Counted from the first letter of the stretch, positions 33,512 through 43,439 are shown. The stretch: 64,000 nt of DNA from Streptomyces bluensis (GCF_014650715.1 NZ_BMVM01000010.1:186001-250000), one strand, 5' to 3'. Translations and numbers: made by a program. The notes: generated by a model not told the origin, from the sequence alone.

Positions 33512-34954
33512 TCAGACATGGCGGCCCGTCACCCGGTCCGCCAGCCGCGCCAGGCGTGACGACTCCGCGCCGGACAGGGCGAGTTCACGCTGGTCGGCGG
33601 TGCGGTACGCGGCGTACAGGCCGTGGACGCCCAGCCAGCGGAAGGGTTCCGGCTCCCACTTGCGGACCCGGTGCCCCACCCACGGCAGCGACGTCAGATC
33701 CGTCGCCCCCGCCTGGCCGGAGTCCTGCTGGACCAGGTCGCGCAGGGTGCGTGCGGCCAGGTTCGCGGTCGCCACGCCCGAGCCGACGTAACCGCCCGCC
33801 CAGCCGAGGCCGGTGGAGCGGTCGAGGGTCACCGTGGCGCACCAGTCGCGCGGTACACCGAGCACGCCCGACCAGGCGTGGTCCACCCGCACGCCGGTGA
33901 GCGACGGGAAGAAGCGGACCAGGATCTCGTACAGCTCTGTGATCGTCTTCGCCTGTGTCCGGCCGTCGTTGTCGGTGCGCGAGCCGAATCGGTACGGCAC
34001 GCCGCGGCCGCCGAGGGCGATGCGGTCGTCGGCGGTGCGCTGGGCGTACATGTAGGCGTGCGCCATGTCGCCGAGCGTCTCGCGGCCCGCCCAGCCGACG
34101 GTCTCCCACTGCGCCTCGGTGAGCGGCTCGGTCACGATCATCGAGGAGTTCATGGGCAGCCAGGTGCGCCGCTCGCCCTTCAGCGCGGCCGTGAAGCCCT
34201 CGGTGCAGCGCAGCACGTAGGGGGCGCGGACCGTGCCGTACGGGGTGACCGCGTGCTTGGGGCGGATCTCCGTGACCGGGGTCGACTCGTGGACGGTCAC
34301 CCCGAGGGCCTCCACCGCGGCCACCAGCCCCTTGACCAGTCGCACCGGCTGCAGCCGTGCGCCGTGCGGCGACCAGGACGCGCCGACGGCGTCCGCGACG
34401 CGTACCCGCTGCGCGGCCTCCCGGGCGCCGTACAGCTCGCGGTCCCTCTCGCCGTACGACAACTCCGTGGCGTGGAAGGCCTTCAGCCGCGCCAACTGAG
34501 CAGGCGTACAGGCCACTTCGAGGACTCCGCCCTTGTGGATACCGGCGTCGATGCCCTCCTCCGCCGCGACCCTGACGACCTCGTCGACCGTGTCGTTCAT
34601 CGCGCGCTGGAGCCGTACGGCGGCCTCGTGGCCGTGCAGCTTCGCGTACCGGTCGCGACCCGCGATGCCGTTGTAGAGCCAGCCGCCGTTGCGGCCGGAG
34701 GCACCGTAGCCGCAGAACTTCCGCTCCAGCACGGTGATTCGGAGGAACGGGGCCGCCTTCTTCAGGTAGTACGCCGTCCACAGCCCCGTGAAGCCGCCGC
34801 CGACGATCACGACGTCGGCGGTCGCGTCCCCGGGCAGGGGCGCACGACGCTCGGGGAGCCCGTCGTCCGCGTACCAGAAGGAGACGCCTCCGTTGACGAC
34901 ACCACCGGGGCCACCGGGGACACCGGGGACAGCCGTGCCTGATCTGCTGCTCAT
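33512..34954 (-). CDS. FAD-dependent oxidoreductase, D-amino-acid/glycine oxidase (DAO) family
   Basis: A 480-residue DAO-family flavoenzyme. FAD binding: ADVVIVGGGFTGLWTAYYL (residues about 46-64) and ITVLERKFCGYGASGRNGGW. The substrate half has SWSPHGARLQPVRLVKGLVA and a Trp-rich middle. The C-terminal FAD contact is GLGWAGGYVGSGVATANLAA. Related enzymes oxidise amines or amino acids, for example PuuB-like gamma-glutamylputrescine oxidase. The N-terminal 25 residues are Gly/Pro-rich. It converges with the SnoaL-like gene with 6 bases between stops. Confidence 0.85.
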   Translation of the reverse strand: MSSRSGTAVPGVPGGPGGVVNGGVSFWYADDGLPERRAPLPGDATADVVIVGGGFTGLWTAYYLKKAAPFLRITVLERKFCGYGASGRNGGWLYNGIAGRDRYAKLHGHEAAVRLQRAMNDTVDEVVRVAAEEGIDAGIHKGGVLEVACTPAQLARLKAFHATELSYGERDRELYGAREAAQRVRVADAVGASWSPHGARLQPVRLVKGLVAAVEALGVTVHESTPVTEIRPKHAVTPYGTVRAPYVLRCTEGFTAALKGERRTWLPMNSSMIVTEPLTEAQWETVGWAGRETLGDMAHAYMYAQRTADDRIALGGRGVPYRFGSRTDNDGRTQAKTITELYEILVRFFPSLTGVRVDHAWSGVLGVPRDWCATVTLDRSTGLGWAGGYVGSGVATANLAARTLRDLVQQDSGQAGATDLTSLPWVGHRVRKWEPEPFRWLGVHGLYAAYRTADQRELALSGAESSRLARLADRVTGRHV

Positions 34955-35175
34955 GAGCCGGACGTTAACCCGTGTAAGTGGCGGGTGTCTCCTTCGGATT
35001 TCGTGGTTCTGCTTTCGTGGTTCCGCGCGGACCCGGGACGGTCACTTCTGTGAACTGGGGCGGACTCGGGAGCTGCCGTACGGATCGGCGGGGATTGTCA
35101 GTGGGGGCGGTTACTGTCCAGGATCTGTGGTGATCATCGGCGACCACCACTTCCCGACTGAGGAGCTGTCTCGCC

Positions 35176-35934
35176 ATGACTGATCTTTTCACCGTGTCCA
35201 TCGACACCGTCGAGGACTCGACGTTCCGCGGGAGAGTGCACCTCATCAATCCAGACGCTTGGCAGGTTCCAAGCAACCCCACGTTTCCCATGGCCCTGCT
35301 GGTGGACGCGTGGTTCCTGCTGACGAACGGATACCTGGGCACCGACGACGATCGAGTGCCCCGTGGCGACCGGTACCCCTTCTCCAAAGAGCGGGGCAAG
35401 GAGATCGTCGCAGGCATGCGGCTGAAGGACGACTTCCAGGAACTGCATGACTTCGTCTTCGGCAAGGAGCTTCGCGTCGACGCGGCCGGATATCTGCTGA
35501 CGGACGACGGCAGGACCCTGCTCGAACCCCGACGCAAGGCGAAGGATGTGTACGAGCTGAGCGGAGGATCAGGACAGGATGAGATATCCCACTACGTCCT
35601 GACGGCGAGTAGTGCCGAAGCGTTCGCTCAGCGGGCCGCCGACGTGGTGACCACCTACCACTCCAGCCCGGTCCGCAACGTACCGCTGTGGAGTGAGGTG
35701 GCGACACTGGAGGACGAGGACCAGCCTTGGGAGCCCGGAGAATCGCGCGCGGACATGGCTACGTGGGACGACCCCGCCGATCTGGATTACTGGCGGGTGT
35801 GGCGACTGCTGGAAACCCGCCCGTTCGAAGAGCGTCCGTACGTCGACATCACAGTGACGGTCAGCGACCCGGCCTATCTTGAGCATGTGACGGATGGGAT
35901 GCGCTGGTCAACGACCCACACCGGCCGCGTGTAG
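35176..35934 (+). CDS. Hypothetical protein of unknown family
   Basis: A 252-residue protein, start ATG at 35176 (MTDLFTVSIDTVEDSTFRGR) with GAGGAG 13 bases upstream. It is acidic, with no membrane or signal segment. Notable stretches are WQVPSNPTFPMALLVDAWFL, PRGDRYPFSKERGKEIVAGM and a repeated WxxP-rich end (TWDDPADLDYWRVWRLLETR). Its GC3 bias is slightly weaker than that of its neighbours, which hints at acquisition. I do not recognise it. It may be an immunity or contingency protein, but nothing in the sequence shows that. Confidence 0.55.
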   Translation: MTDLFTVSIDTVEDSTFRGRVHLINPDAWQVPSNPTFPMALLVDAWFLLTNGYLGTDDDRVPRGDRYPFSKERGKEIVAGMRLKDDFQELHDFVFGKELRVDAAGYLLTDDGRTLLEPRRKAKDVYELSGGSGQDEISHYVLTASSAEAFAQRAADVVTTYHSSPVRNVPLWSEVATLEDEDQPWEPGESRADMATWDDPADLDYWRVWRLLETRPFEERPYVDITVTVSDPAYLEHVTDGMRWSTTHTGRV

Positions 35935-35973
35935 GTCCGTCCAGGTCCGTCTAGGCCTGTCCAGGTCCGTCTT
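35934..35973. repeat. Four tandem 10-base repeats
   Basis: GGTCCGTCCA, GGTCCGTCTA, GGCCTGTCCA and GGTCCGTCTT follow one another directly. The array begins at the stop of the upstream gene and ends 44 bases before the kinase start. Slippage-prone; a regulatory role is possible but unproven. Confidence 0.7.
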
Positions 35974-36016
35974 TCCCAGTGATCTTGCCCGGAGCACGAA
36001 CAAGGAGGTCGGCTGG

Positions 36017-36898
36017 ATGATCGAGGTCCCCGAGAAACTGGCAGCGTCACAGAGCGAGTTCAACGGGGAGGCGGGGCGCGCGTTCGTCGCCGGTCTGCCG
36101 CGGCTCGCGGCCGACTTCCTCGACCGCTGGGAGCTGCGGGTCGACGGCCCGTCGATGTACGGCGTGTCCGCGCTGGTCCTGCCGGTGGTCCGCCGGGACG
36201 GCGCCCCGGCCGTGCTCAAGCTGCAACTGCTGGACGAGGAGAGCGTGGGCGAGCCGGTCGCGCTGCGCGTGTGGGACGGCGACGGGGCCGTACGGCTCCT
36301 CGACCACGACGACGCCACCGGCACGATGCTCCTCGAACGGCTCGACCCGGCCCGGATGCTCTCCCACGTGCCGGACACCCGCGAGGCGGTCCTGGTCATC
36401 GCCCGGCTGCTGGCCCACCTGACCTCCTTCCCGGCGCCCGAGGGCATGCGCCGGCTCGCCGACATCGCGGCGGCCATGGTCGACGAGACGCCGAGGGCTC
36501 TGGAGCGGGTCGCGGACCCCGCCGCCCGCCGGCTCCTCGCCGACTGCGCCGCCGCCGTACGGGAGGTCCTCGACGAGCCCGGCGACCGGCTCCTGCACTG
36601 GGACCTCCACGACGAGAACGTGCTCGCCTCCGAGCGCGCCCCCTGGCTCGCCATCGACCCCAAGCCCCTCGCCGGTGACCCGGGCTTCGACCTCTGGCCC
36701 GCCCTCGACAACCGCTTCGATCCCGACGAGCTCTCCTGGCGCTTCGACGCGATGACCGACGTCCTCTCCCTGGACCGCGCACGCGCCCGCGCCTGGACCC
36801 TGGGCCGCGTCCTGCAGAACTGCCTGTGGGACATCGAGGACGGCCGGGGCCTGGACCCCCAGCAGCTGGAGATCGGCCGGCGGCTGCGCGACAGCTGA
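36017..36898 (+). CDS. Aminoglycoside/hydroxyurea-type phosphotransferase (APH(6)-like)
   Basis: A 293-residue kinase of the aminoglycoside 6-phosphotransferase/hydroxyurea resistance family. The catalytic loop LLHWDLHDENVL (HxDxxxxN) and the metal-binding Asp in WLAIDPKPLAGDPGFDLWPA are both present. The N-lobe has VLPVVRRDGAPAVLKLQLLD with the ATP-contact Lys. RBS AAGGAGG fixes the ATG at 36017. It could phosphorylate streptomycin-like or other hydroxylated small molecules; resistance is possible but unproven. Confidence 0.85.
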   Translation: MIEVPEKLAASQSEFNGEAGRAFVAGLPRLAADFLDRWELRVDGPSMYGVSALVLPVVRRDGAPAVLKLQLLDEESVGEPVALRVWDGDGAVRLLDHDDATGTMLLERLDPARMLSHVPDTREAVLVIARLLAHLTSFPAPEGMRRLADIAAAMVDETPRALERVADPAARRLLADCAAAVREVLDEPGDRLLHWDLHDENVLASERAPWLAIDPKPLAGDPGFDLWPALDNRFDPDELSWRFDAMTDVLSLDRARARAWTLGRVLQNCLWDIEDGRGLDPQQLEIGRRLRDS

Positions 36899-36905
36899 GC
36901 AGGTC

Positions 36906-38507
36906 TCAGTGGCCGGTGGGGCGTACGGACAGCCGGTGGTGGAAGACGTTCCGCGGGTCCCAGCGGTCCTTCGCCCGCTGGAGCGCCGGATAGTGGGCGC
37001 CGTGGTAGAGCACGTGCCAGGGCGTGCCGGAGGTGTTGTGGCGCGGGTCGGCGAGGTCGGCGTCGGCGTAGTTGATGAAGGCGCCGGTGCGGGCGGGGAC
37101 GCCGCCGGTGTCCGCGTACACGTCCCGGTAGAGCTCGCGGAGGAAGCCGCGGTGCCGCTCGTCGTCGGCGGCCCCCTCCCAGCCGGTCAGGAACATGAGC
37201 TTGAGCACGGAGTCGCGGTGGGCGACCGCTGTCGCGTCCGTCGGCACGGCGTTGACCCGGCCTCCGTAGGTGTTGAGGCTGACGATCCCGGCGGGGTAGT
37301 CGTAGTCGGTCCGGGTGAGGTGGTGGTGCACCGTGTGGATCTGGGCCCTCGTCAGCCCCCGCTTCGCGTAAGCCGACTTCACGGCCAGCCTGTAGAGCGG
37401 GCCCGGGTCGTCCGGGCTGCCGATGACGGACGCCGCGGTCAGCCACGACAGTGTGTGGGTCTGGACGAAGGGCTGCGCCCCGACGCCCCGGCCGAGCGCG
37501 GTGAGCAGGTCGTCGAGGAGGCGGCGGGCGGCCTGACCGGTGTCCGCGACCTGGCCGACGAGGAGGTGGTTGCCGGCCATCTCCCGGAACAGGACCAACT
37601 CGCTGTACAGACGGGTGCCGTGCGCCCCGGCGGCCGAGTTGTGCTCCGTCCAGGTGCCGTAGTTGCCGACGAGGCGGGTGAACTCGTCGCGTCCGAGACC
37701 CTTCCAGGGCCACTCGACGCGGAAGGACAGCACGGAGGCGGGCGGCTCGGGCAGGTCACGGAACCAGAAGCGGGTGACGATGCCGAAGCTGCCGGCCCCG
37801 CCGCCGGTGTGGGCCCACCACAGGTCCCGGTTCGGGTCGTTCTCGTCGCCGGTGGCGATCACCGCACGGGCCCGGCCCGCCCGGTCCACGACGACCACCT
37901 CGACGGCGTACAGCCGGTCCACGGACAGTCCGTGCAGCCGGCACAGCGTGCCGTACCCGCCGCCCGGGACATGGCCACCCACCCCCACCTCGGGGCACCA
38001 GCCGGCGGGCAGCGTCACGCCCCAGCCGACGAACAGCGCCCGGTAGGCCGCGCCCAGGCTGCTGCCCGCCTCGACCATGAACGCCTTCCGCGCGTCGTCG
38101 TAGCGCACGGCTGTCATCCGGGACAGGTCCACGATGACACGGACGCCGTCGTTGTCGACGAAGTCCTCGAAGCAGTGTCCGCCGCCGCGCGCCACGACGT
38201 GCTCGCCCCGGCGTACGGCTTCCTGGACCGCGTGCACCACCTGGCCGGTCGTGGTGGGGAGGTGGATCCGCCGGGGGCGGCCGGTGAACCGGCGGTTGTA
38301 GCCGCGGGCGGCGAGGGCGGCGTAACGGGGGTCGCGCGGGTCGAGGACGATGTCGGGCGTCACGGGCGTCACGGGTGTCCCCGGGACGGCTTCGGACGGT
38401 AAGGGGCCGGCGGCGGCAGGCTGAGTGCCTGCCGAGGCCCCGGCCGCGGCGGCGGCGCCGACGGCTGCGGCGCGCAGGACGGTACGTCGTCGGGTGGGCT
38501 CGGGCAT
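36906..38507 (-). CDS. Tat-exported berberine-bridge-type FAD oxidoreductase
   Basis: A 533-residue secreted flavoenzyme. The N-terminus has a twin-arginine signal (RRRTVLRAAAVGAAAAAGAS). The PCMH-type FAD domain shows VVARGGGHCFEDF, with His for covalent FAD attachment. WCPEVGVGGHVPGGGYG carries a Cys in the position of the second covalent bond, so bicovalent FAD is likely. The BBE C-terminal motif is LQRAKDRWDPRNVFHHRLSV. Such oxidases act on sugars, alcohols or alkaloid-like metabolites outside the cell. ATG at 38507 is chosen for the GGAGGG site and the signal peptide. It converges with the kinase (7 bases). Confidence 0.88.
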   Translation of the reverse strand: MPEPTRRRTVLRAAAVGAAAAAGASAGTQPAAAGPLPSEAVPGTPVTPVTPDIVLDPRDPRYAALAARGYNRRFTGRPRRIHLPTTTGQVVHAVQEAVRRGEHVVARGGGHCFEDFVDNDGVRVIVDLSRMTAVRYDDARKAFMVEAGSSLGAAYRALFVGWGVTLPAGWCPEVGVGGHVPGGGYGTLCRLHGLSVDRLYAVEVVVVDRAGRARAVIATGDENDPNRDLWWAHTGGGAGSFGIVTRFWFRDLPEPPASVLSFRVEWPWKGLGRDEFTRLVGNYGTWTEHNSAAGAHGTRLYSELVLFREMAGNHLLVGQVADTGQAARRLLDDLLTALGRGVGAQPFVQTHTLSWLTAASVIGSPDDPGPLYRLAVKSAYAKRGLTRAQIHTVHHHLTRTDYDYPAGIVSLNTYGGRVNAVPTDATAVAHRDSVLKLMFLTGWEGAADDERHRGFLRELYRDVYADTGGVPARTGAFINYADADLADPRHNTSGTPWHVLYHGAHYPALQRAKDRWDPRNVFHHRLSVRPTGH

Positions 38508-38719
38508 GGTCTGGCTTCCCTCCTGCGGTGCGCGGCCGTGCGGTGTGCCGCGAATGCCGGCAGCACGACAGCACGACAGCACGGACAGCGCTGGACAGCG
38601 CTGACACCACCGACGCTAGGGAGCTCCGGGCCTGCCGGGAATCCGGCTGGCCGGTGGCCCGAAGGTGCACCCAGCCCCCTTGCGTTCCTTCTCGCGAGCC
38701 CTCTCGCGTGCCCCGGGCC

Positions 38720-39427
38720 TCAGCCGAGGACGTGCCGCAGATAGGCCTGTGGGTTGTCGAGATAACGGCGCCAGTGGTCGACGAGGGCGAGCTCCTGCCA
38801 CTCCACCCGGCGCAGGCCGTGCTCCCCGACCTCGACGATGTCGGCGCCCGGCAGCGCGGTCAGCAGCGGGGAGTGGGTGGCGCAGACGACCTGGCCGCCG
38901 CTCCTGGCCAAGTGGTTGACATGCCCGAGGAGTTCCAGGCAGGAGGAGAAGGACAGCGCCGCCTCCGGCTCGTCCATCACGTACAGGCCGGGCTCCATGA
39001 AGGCCCCCCGGAACGCGGCGAGAAATCCCTCACCGTGGCTGACCGAGTCGGGCGCGTATCCTTCCCGGTTCAGCGCGTCCATCGCCGTCTCCGCGCGCAG
39101 GAAGAACCCCTTGCGGGCCGACCAGCTGCCGAGCATGCGCCGTCCGCGCGGTGCGGCGTCGAAGCGGATGCGTTCGCCCAGCTTGGACTTACGGCGGTGG
39201 CTGGCGTAGCGCCAGTCGTGCGAACCGCCCCAGGGGTCCAGACCGAAGCCCTCCGCCAGAGCCTCGACCAGCGTCGACTTGCCGGAGCCGTTCTCGCCGA
39301 CGAGAAACGTCACCGGCGCGGTGAAGCGCAGCCCGTCCGTGAGGAGCCCGCGCACACAGGGCAGGGACCACGGCCACGTCCCTTCGTCGTAGGAGCCCAC
39401 GTGTGCGTACGCACGTTCGACGATCAT
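38720..39427 (-). CDS. AAA/ABC-type ATPase (COG3910-like)
   Basis: A 235-residue stand-alone ATPase. Walker A is TFLVGENGSGKSTLVEALAE (residues about 40-59), the signature-like region is DSVSHGEGFLAAF, Walker B is GLYVMDEPEAALSF and the H-loop is VVCATHSPLLTAL. It resembles RecF/SMC-like or ABC-type ATPases without membrane partners; the biological role of this group is unknown. ATG at 39427 starts MIVERAYAHVG. It is divergent from the Wbl gene. Confidence 0.8.
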   Translation of the reverse strand: MIVERAYAHVGSYDEGTWPWSLPCVRGLLTDGLRFTAPVTFLVGENGSGKSTLVEALAEGFGLDPWGGSHDWRYASHRRKSKLGERIRFDAAPRGRRMLGSWSARKGFFLRAETAMDALNREGYAPDSVSHGEGFLAAFRGAFMEPGLYVMDEPEAALSFSSCLELLGHVNHLARSGGQVVCATHSPLLTALPGADIVEVGEHGLRRVEWQELALVDHWRRYLDNPQAYLRHVLG

Positions 39428-39575
39428 GTGGTGAGTCTTCCATGGCCGACCGCTGAGCCACAGCCTCTCCACCTACTCTCCCCGTGCCCGGGCTGAACCG
39501 TCCCGCCGTCGATCTCATCGTGCTGAGTGAGTGAGCTCGATGCGGAAGAAGAGCTCGGACAAGAGAAAGAAGCCC

Positions 39576-39932
39576 ATGAGTCACCGAGGAATCCTGCCCA
39601 TGCCACCGTTGACGGGACGCGAACCATGCACGACGACGTACGGGTTCTTCCTCGACGACTACAACCCGCACAGCGGCGAGGTGATCGCCGCCACCACCAT
39701 GTGCCGCCGCTGCCCGGCGATACGAGCGTGCTTCATCTGGGCACTGACCAACCCGGCCCTGTCCACTGACGGCATCTGGGGCGCCACCACCCCCTGGCAG
39801 CGCAGAGAACTGCGCAAACGGTTACGGCACCGACTGGGCTCCAAGACCATGAGGCGGGCACTCGTCACCGAGTACGCCAAAGCCCTCGCGGAACTGCCCG
39901 GCCCGGGGCGACCCGACGGCGCGAGCGCCTGA
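39576..39932 (+). CDS. WhiB-like (Wbl) iron-sulfur protein
   Basis: A 118-residue WhiB-family protein. The four cluster-binding cysteines lie in REPCTTTYG and MCRRCPAIRACFIWA, pattern C-x24-C-x2-C-x5-C. The following GIWGATTPWQRRELRKRLR matches the G(V/I)WGG turn and basic C-terminal tail. Wbl proteins carry a [4Fe-4S] cluster and bind the principal sigma factor. It belongs to a divergent subgroup (GATT instead of GGLT). The start is uncertain: GTG 39531, ATG 39540 and ATG 39576 are all in frame. Confidence 0.8.
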   Translation: MSHRGILPMPPLTGREPCTTTYGFFLDDYNPHSGEVIAATTMCRRCPAIRACFIWALTNPALSTDGIWGATTPWQRRELRKRLRHRLGSKTMRRALVTEYAKALAELPGPGRPDGASA

Positions 39933-39992
39933 GCGCCCGCAGGCGGCAGGCCGTCACCCGCGGGGACGGCCTGCCGGCGGGTGCAGGGGCGG

Positions 39993-41228
39993 TCAGGTGC
40001 TCCAGATCGTGGTGTTGCCGTCCACGACGGCCACCTTGCCGTCCGTGCGGAGGACCAGCTTCGCTCCCTCGTGACCATTGGTCCGGGAGGCCCACACGGG
40101 ACGGTCGTCGGCGGTGTAGACGACCAGGTTGCCGTCCTTCTGGAAGCGGACCTTGTGGTTCTCGCCGAAGACGCCGGCCGCCCAGATCGGATCGTTGTCC
40201 TCGTTGTAGACGACGAGGTTGCCGTCCCCCTGCATGGTCATCCTGATCCGGTTCGTCCACCAGGACTGGCCGGAGACGAGCTGGCTGCCGGCCGAGACGG
40301 TCTTGGTCGTCCACTTCGAGGACTTGGGCTTCTCGACCACGGTCTTCGACCCGGCCGGCTCAACACGGTCGGGGGTGCTCTTCCGGGACTCCGGTTCCCG
40401 GGATGACTCCGCGGACGGCGTGCCCGCTGCCTTGGGCTTGGTGGCAGGTGTCTTCGACGGGCTGGCGCTCGGGGAGGCGGTGGGCTTCCCTGTGGCGTAG
40501 TCGCCCGGGGCCATGTGCGGCTCATCCGCGCCGAGAGTCGTGTCGGCGCCGAGCGCCACGCCCTGTGTCCGGCCGCGCTGGTCGTCCTTGTCGTTTCCGC
40601 CTGCCATCAGCAGGAGAGGGACGGAGAGGAGCACGGCACCAGCCATGGCCGCGGCGGCCAGCATCGGCTTCTTCGGGCGCCCACGGTGCGCCGCCGTGGG
40701 GTCTTCGCCCTCAGGGGGCAAGCCGTCCTGGCCCACCGCCACCGCCAGGGACGTCGTGCCGCCGGACTTCTCGGCCCGTGCCGCCGAGGTCGCGGTGGTC
40801 TTCTTCTCCGCCTCGGCTTCGGCTTTGGCCTCGGCCTTGGCCCTGGCAAGCGCCGAGGTCAGGCGTGCGGTGGGCCCGCCCACGGTGGCCCCGCTCACGG
40901 TGACCGGCCCGCCCGTGCCGCCCGACTTCCGGCCCAGCCCGTGGATCGGGGCGTCGGCGGTGTCTGCCCGCTCCTCGGCGCCTTCCTTGGCGGCCTCCTC
41001 GGCGCCTTCCTTGGCGGCCTCCTCGGCGCCTTCCTTGGCGGCCTCCTCGGCGCCCCCCTTGGCCCCCTTCCCGGACTCGCCCGCCTCCGGCCCCTTCCGG
41101 CCGCGAGCACGCTCGGCGTCGGCCTGCGGTCCGGAGGGGGACAGCACGGCGCTCACCTCCTGAGCCTGGGCCGTGCCCCTCGCGGGCTCGGGTGTCGTGT
41201 CCTGTCCGGTGTTTCGTTGGGCAGCCAT
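39993..41228 (-). CDS. Membrane protein with bulb-type mannose-binding lectin domain
   Basis: A 411-residue protein. A long charged N-terminal region holds a repeated GAEEAAKE unit (about residues 58-88), then an Ala/Lys/Glu-rich stretch, then one membrane segment (about 192-212, LAAAAMAGAVLLSVPLLLMA) and a Ser/Pro/Lys-rich linker. The C-terminal 110 residues form a B-lectin domain with the mannose-site motif QxDxNxVxY-like units MQGDGNLVVYNEDNDPIWAA and FQKDGNLVVYTADDRPVWAS, plus a third degenerate copy (RTDGKVAVVDGNTTIWS). It would display a lectin outside the cell, perhaps for surface glycan binding. The coding DNA of the GAEEAAKE part is itself a tandem repeat (40980-41060). Confidence 0.85.
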   Translation of the reverse strand: MAAQRNTGQDTTPEPARGTAQAQEVSAVLSPSGPQADAERARGRKGPEAGESGKGAKGGAEEAAKEGAEEAAKEGAEEAAKEGAEERADTADAPIHGLGRKSGGTGGPVTVSGATVGGPTARLTSALARAKAEAKAEAEAEKKTTATSAARAEKSGGTTSLAVAVGQDGLPPEGEDPTAAHRGRPKKPMLAAAAMAGAVLLSVPLLLMAGGNDKDDQRGRTQGVALGADTTLGADEPHMAPGDYATGKPTASPSASPSKTPATKPKAAGTPSAESSREPESRKSTPDRVEPAGSKTVVEKPKSSKWTTKTVSAGSQLVSGQSWWTNRIRMTMQGDGNLVVYNEDNDPIWAAGVFGENHKVRFQKDGNLVVYTADDRPVWASRTNGHEGAKLVLRTDGKVAVVDGNTTIWST

Positions 41229-41379
41229 TCAGTGTTCCCCTCAGCAAAAGCCGGTCATTGGTATGGAGTTCCGCCCCGGAGATGAAGAGTGCTGCGGCCA
41301 CCTGCGAGTTGCCCCGCGCCCGCTCTCCGGGACGGGGCAGGCCCCGGACGGCCTCAGAGGCTCCGCGCGCCGGCGGCGC

Positions 41380-41692
41380 TCACCGGCAGAGGTGCGGCCC
41401 GCGACGATCACCTCTCGAACACCTCCGTGGCGGCTTTCGCCGGAGTTGAACACCTGGAGATCGACCGATTCATTGGCCTTCCCGGAGAGGGTGACACTGG
41501 TGCACGGCCCAGGGGCACGACGAACATCGAGAAGAAGCCGCCTCAAGCCCGGAACGACGCCTGAGCGTTGTAGCCGTTGCCGTAGGTGCAGGGGGTGAAC
41601 GTGTTGGGGGGCGCGGCCGGCGCTTTGGCGGCCAGGGCCGGTGCGGCGGCCAGGGCGATCATAGCGGGGGCGGCCGCCCCCAACACGGCGGG
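41380..41692 (-). pseudogene. Broken small secreted-protein gene
   Basis: One minus frame gives the second half of a signal peptide and a mature start (PAMIALAAAPALAAKAPAAP, then NTFTPCTYGNGYNAQASFRA) and stops near 41562. A neighbouring frame then gives coding-like sequence CTSVTLSGKANESVDLQVFN and REVIVAG. The N-terminal end is also missing. Together this looks like a frameshifted exported protein. The family is not recognised, and the two pieces may be unrelated. Confidence 0.35.
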
Positions 41693-41741
41693 TTCCACGA
41701 AGAGTTGGCCGGACGGCCCGCACCCGCTGCCCCGTCGTGCG

Positions 41742-41858
41742 GCTCTCCTTCTGCAGATGCTCGCCGAGGTGCTGCCGCAGGTCGTCGCCAAGGCGTCCGA
41801 GCCGCTGAGCGCCGTGGACAAGATGACCGTCATCTCCGCGGACGGTGCCGGCCAGAGC
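41742..41858 (+). pseudogene. Flotillin/SPFH C-terminal fragment
   Basis: The plus frame reads LLLQMLAEVLPQVVAKASEP followed by LSAVDKMTVISADGAGQ, the pattern of the conserved flotillin C-terminus (bundle end, then VDKxxVI). Nothing upstream in this frame belongs to a flotillin, so only the 3' tip remains. It lies 140 bases from the tRNA gene and overlaps no intact gene. Confidence 0.5.
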
Positions 41859-41999
41859 CGCCGAGGCCAACGGAAAGGCGCCACCAAGACCAGCCCATCG
41901 ACCGGCAAGCTCGCCGCCCGCGGGCGGCCCCGCCGCGGAATCCCGACCATGGCGGAAACCACCGAGATCACGCGCCCCGCGGCGGGTCGTCCATGCTGT

Positions 42000-42076
42000 T
42001 GGAGCCCCCTGTCGGATTCGAACCGACGACCTTCGCTTTACAAGAGCGGCGCTCTGACCAGCTGAGCTAAGGAGGC
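42000..42076 (-). tRNA. tRNA-Thr (anticodon TGT)
   Basis: The minus strand folds as a standard tRNA: acceptor GCCTCCT/AGGGGGC, D-arm AGCTCAGCTGGTCAGAGC, anticodon loop CTTGTAA with anticodon TGT, and T-arm GTCGGTTCGAATCCGAC. CCA is encoded (42002-42000). It reads ACA codons, rare in this GC-rich genome. The debris on its 3' side suggests use as an integration site. Confidence 0.95.
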
Positions 42077-42223
42077 CCGTGCACGGGTGCGCGGAGTCGC
42101 TCACGCATGCACGCCCGTGCAGTGTACCCACGTCCCGGCCGACACCCGTCGAGAATTCCCCCGAAGTTCACAGGGGCCGGACTGCTGACAGACCAGGTGA
42201 ACGCCAGGTACCGTCCTGATCCA

Positions 42224-42266
42224 GTCCACCCGCGTGGACCAGCCACCACGGAATCATCCGTAGTGG
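42224..42266. promoter_or_regulatory. Two adjacent inverted repeats upstream of msiK
   Basis: GTCCAC-CCGC-GTGGAC (42224-42239) is a perfect palindrome. It is followed at once by CCACCACGGA-ATCA-TCCGTAGTGG (42243-42266), which pairs at 9 of 10. They lie 61-103 bases before the msiK ATG and may be regulator sites or a leader structure. Neither is a clear dre site. Confidence 0.45.
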
Positions 42267-42326
42267 CACCACCTTCCACAACGGATCGTCCGGCACGTTC
42301 CTGCCGGTGAAGGGGGCCTACGACCC

Positions 42327-43415
<1,089 letters not shown>

Positions 43416-43439
43416 CGCGCACACCCCAGGTTGACGAGG

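Noticed and set aside
36909..38402. A 497-codon plus-strand frame opposite the BBE-type oxidase
   Set aside because: Shadow frame; the minus strand has the Tat signal, FAD motifs and BBE end.
40980..41060. Possible CRISPR-like array
   Set aside because: The repeats have no unique spacers; they are an in-frame GAEEAAKE protein repeat.
42181..42200. A dre site for DasR before msiK
   Set aside because: Only one half (CTGGTCT) matches; the other half has no similarity.
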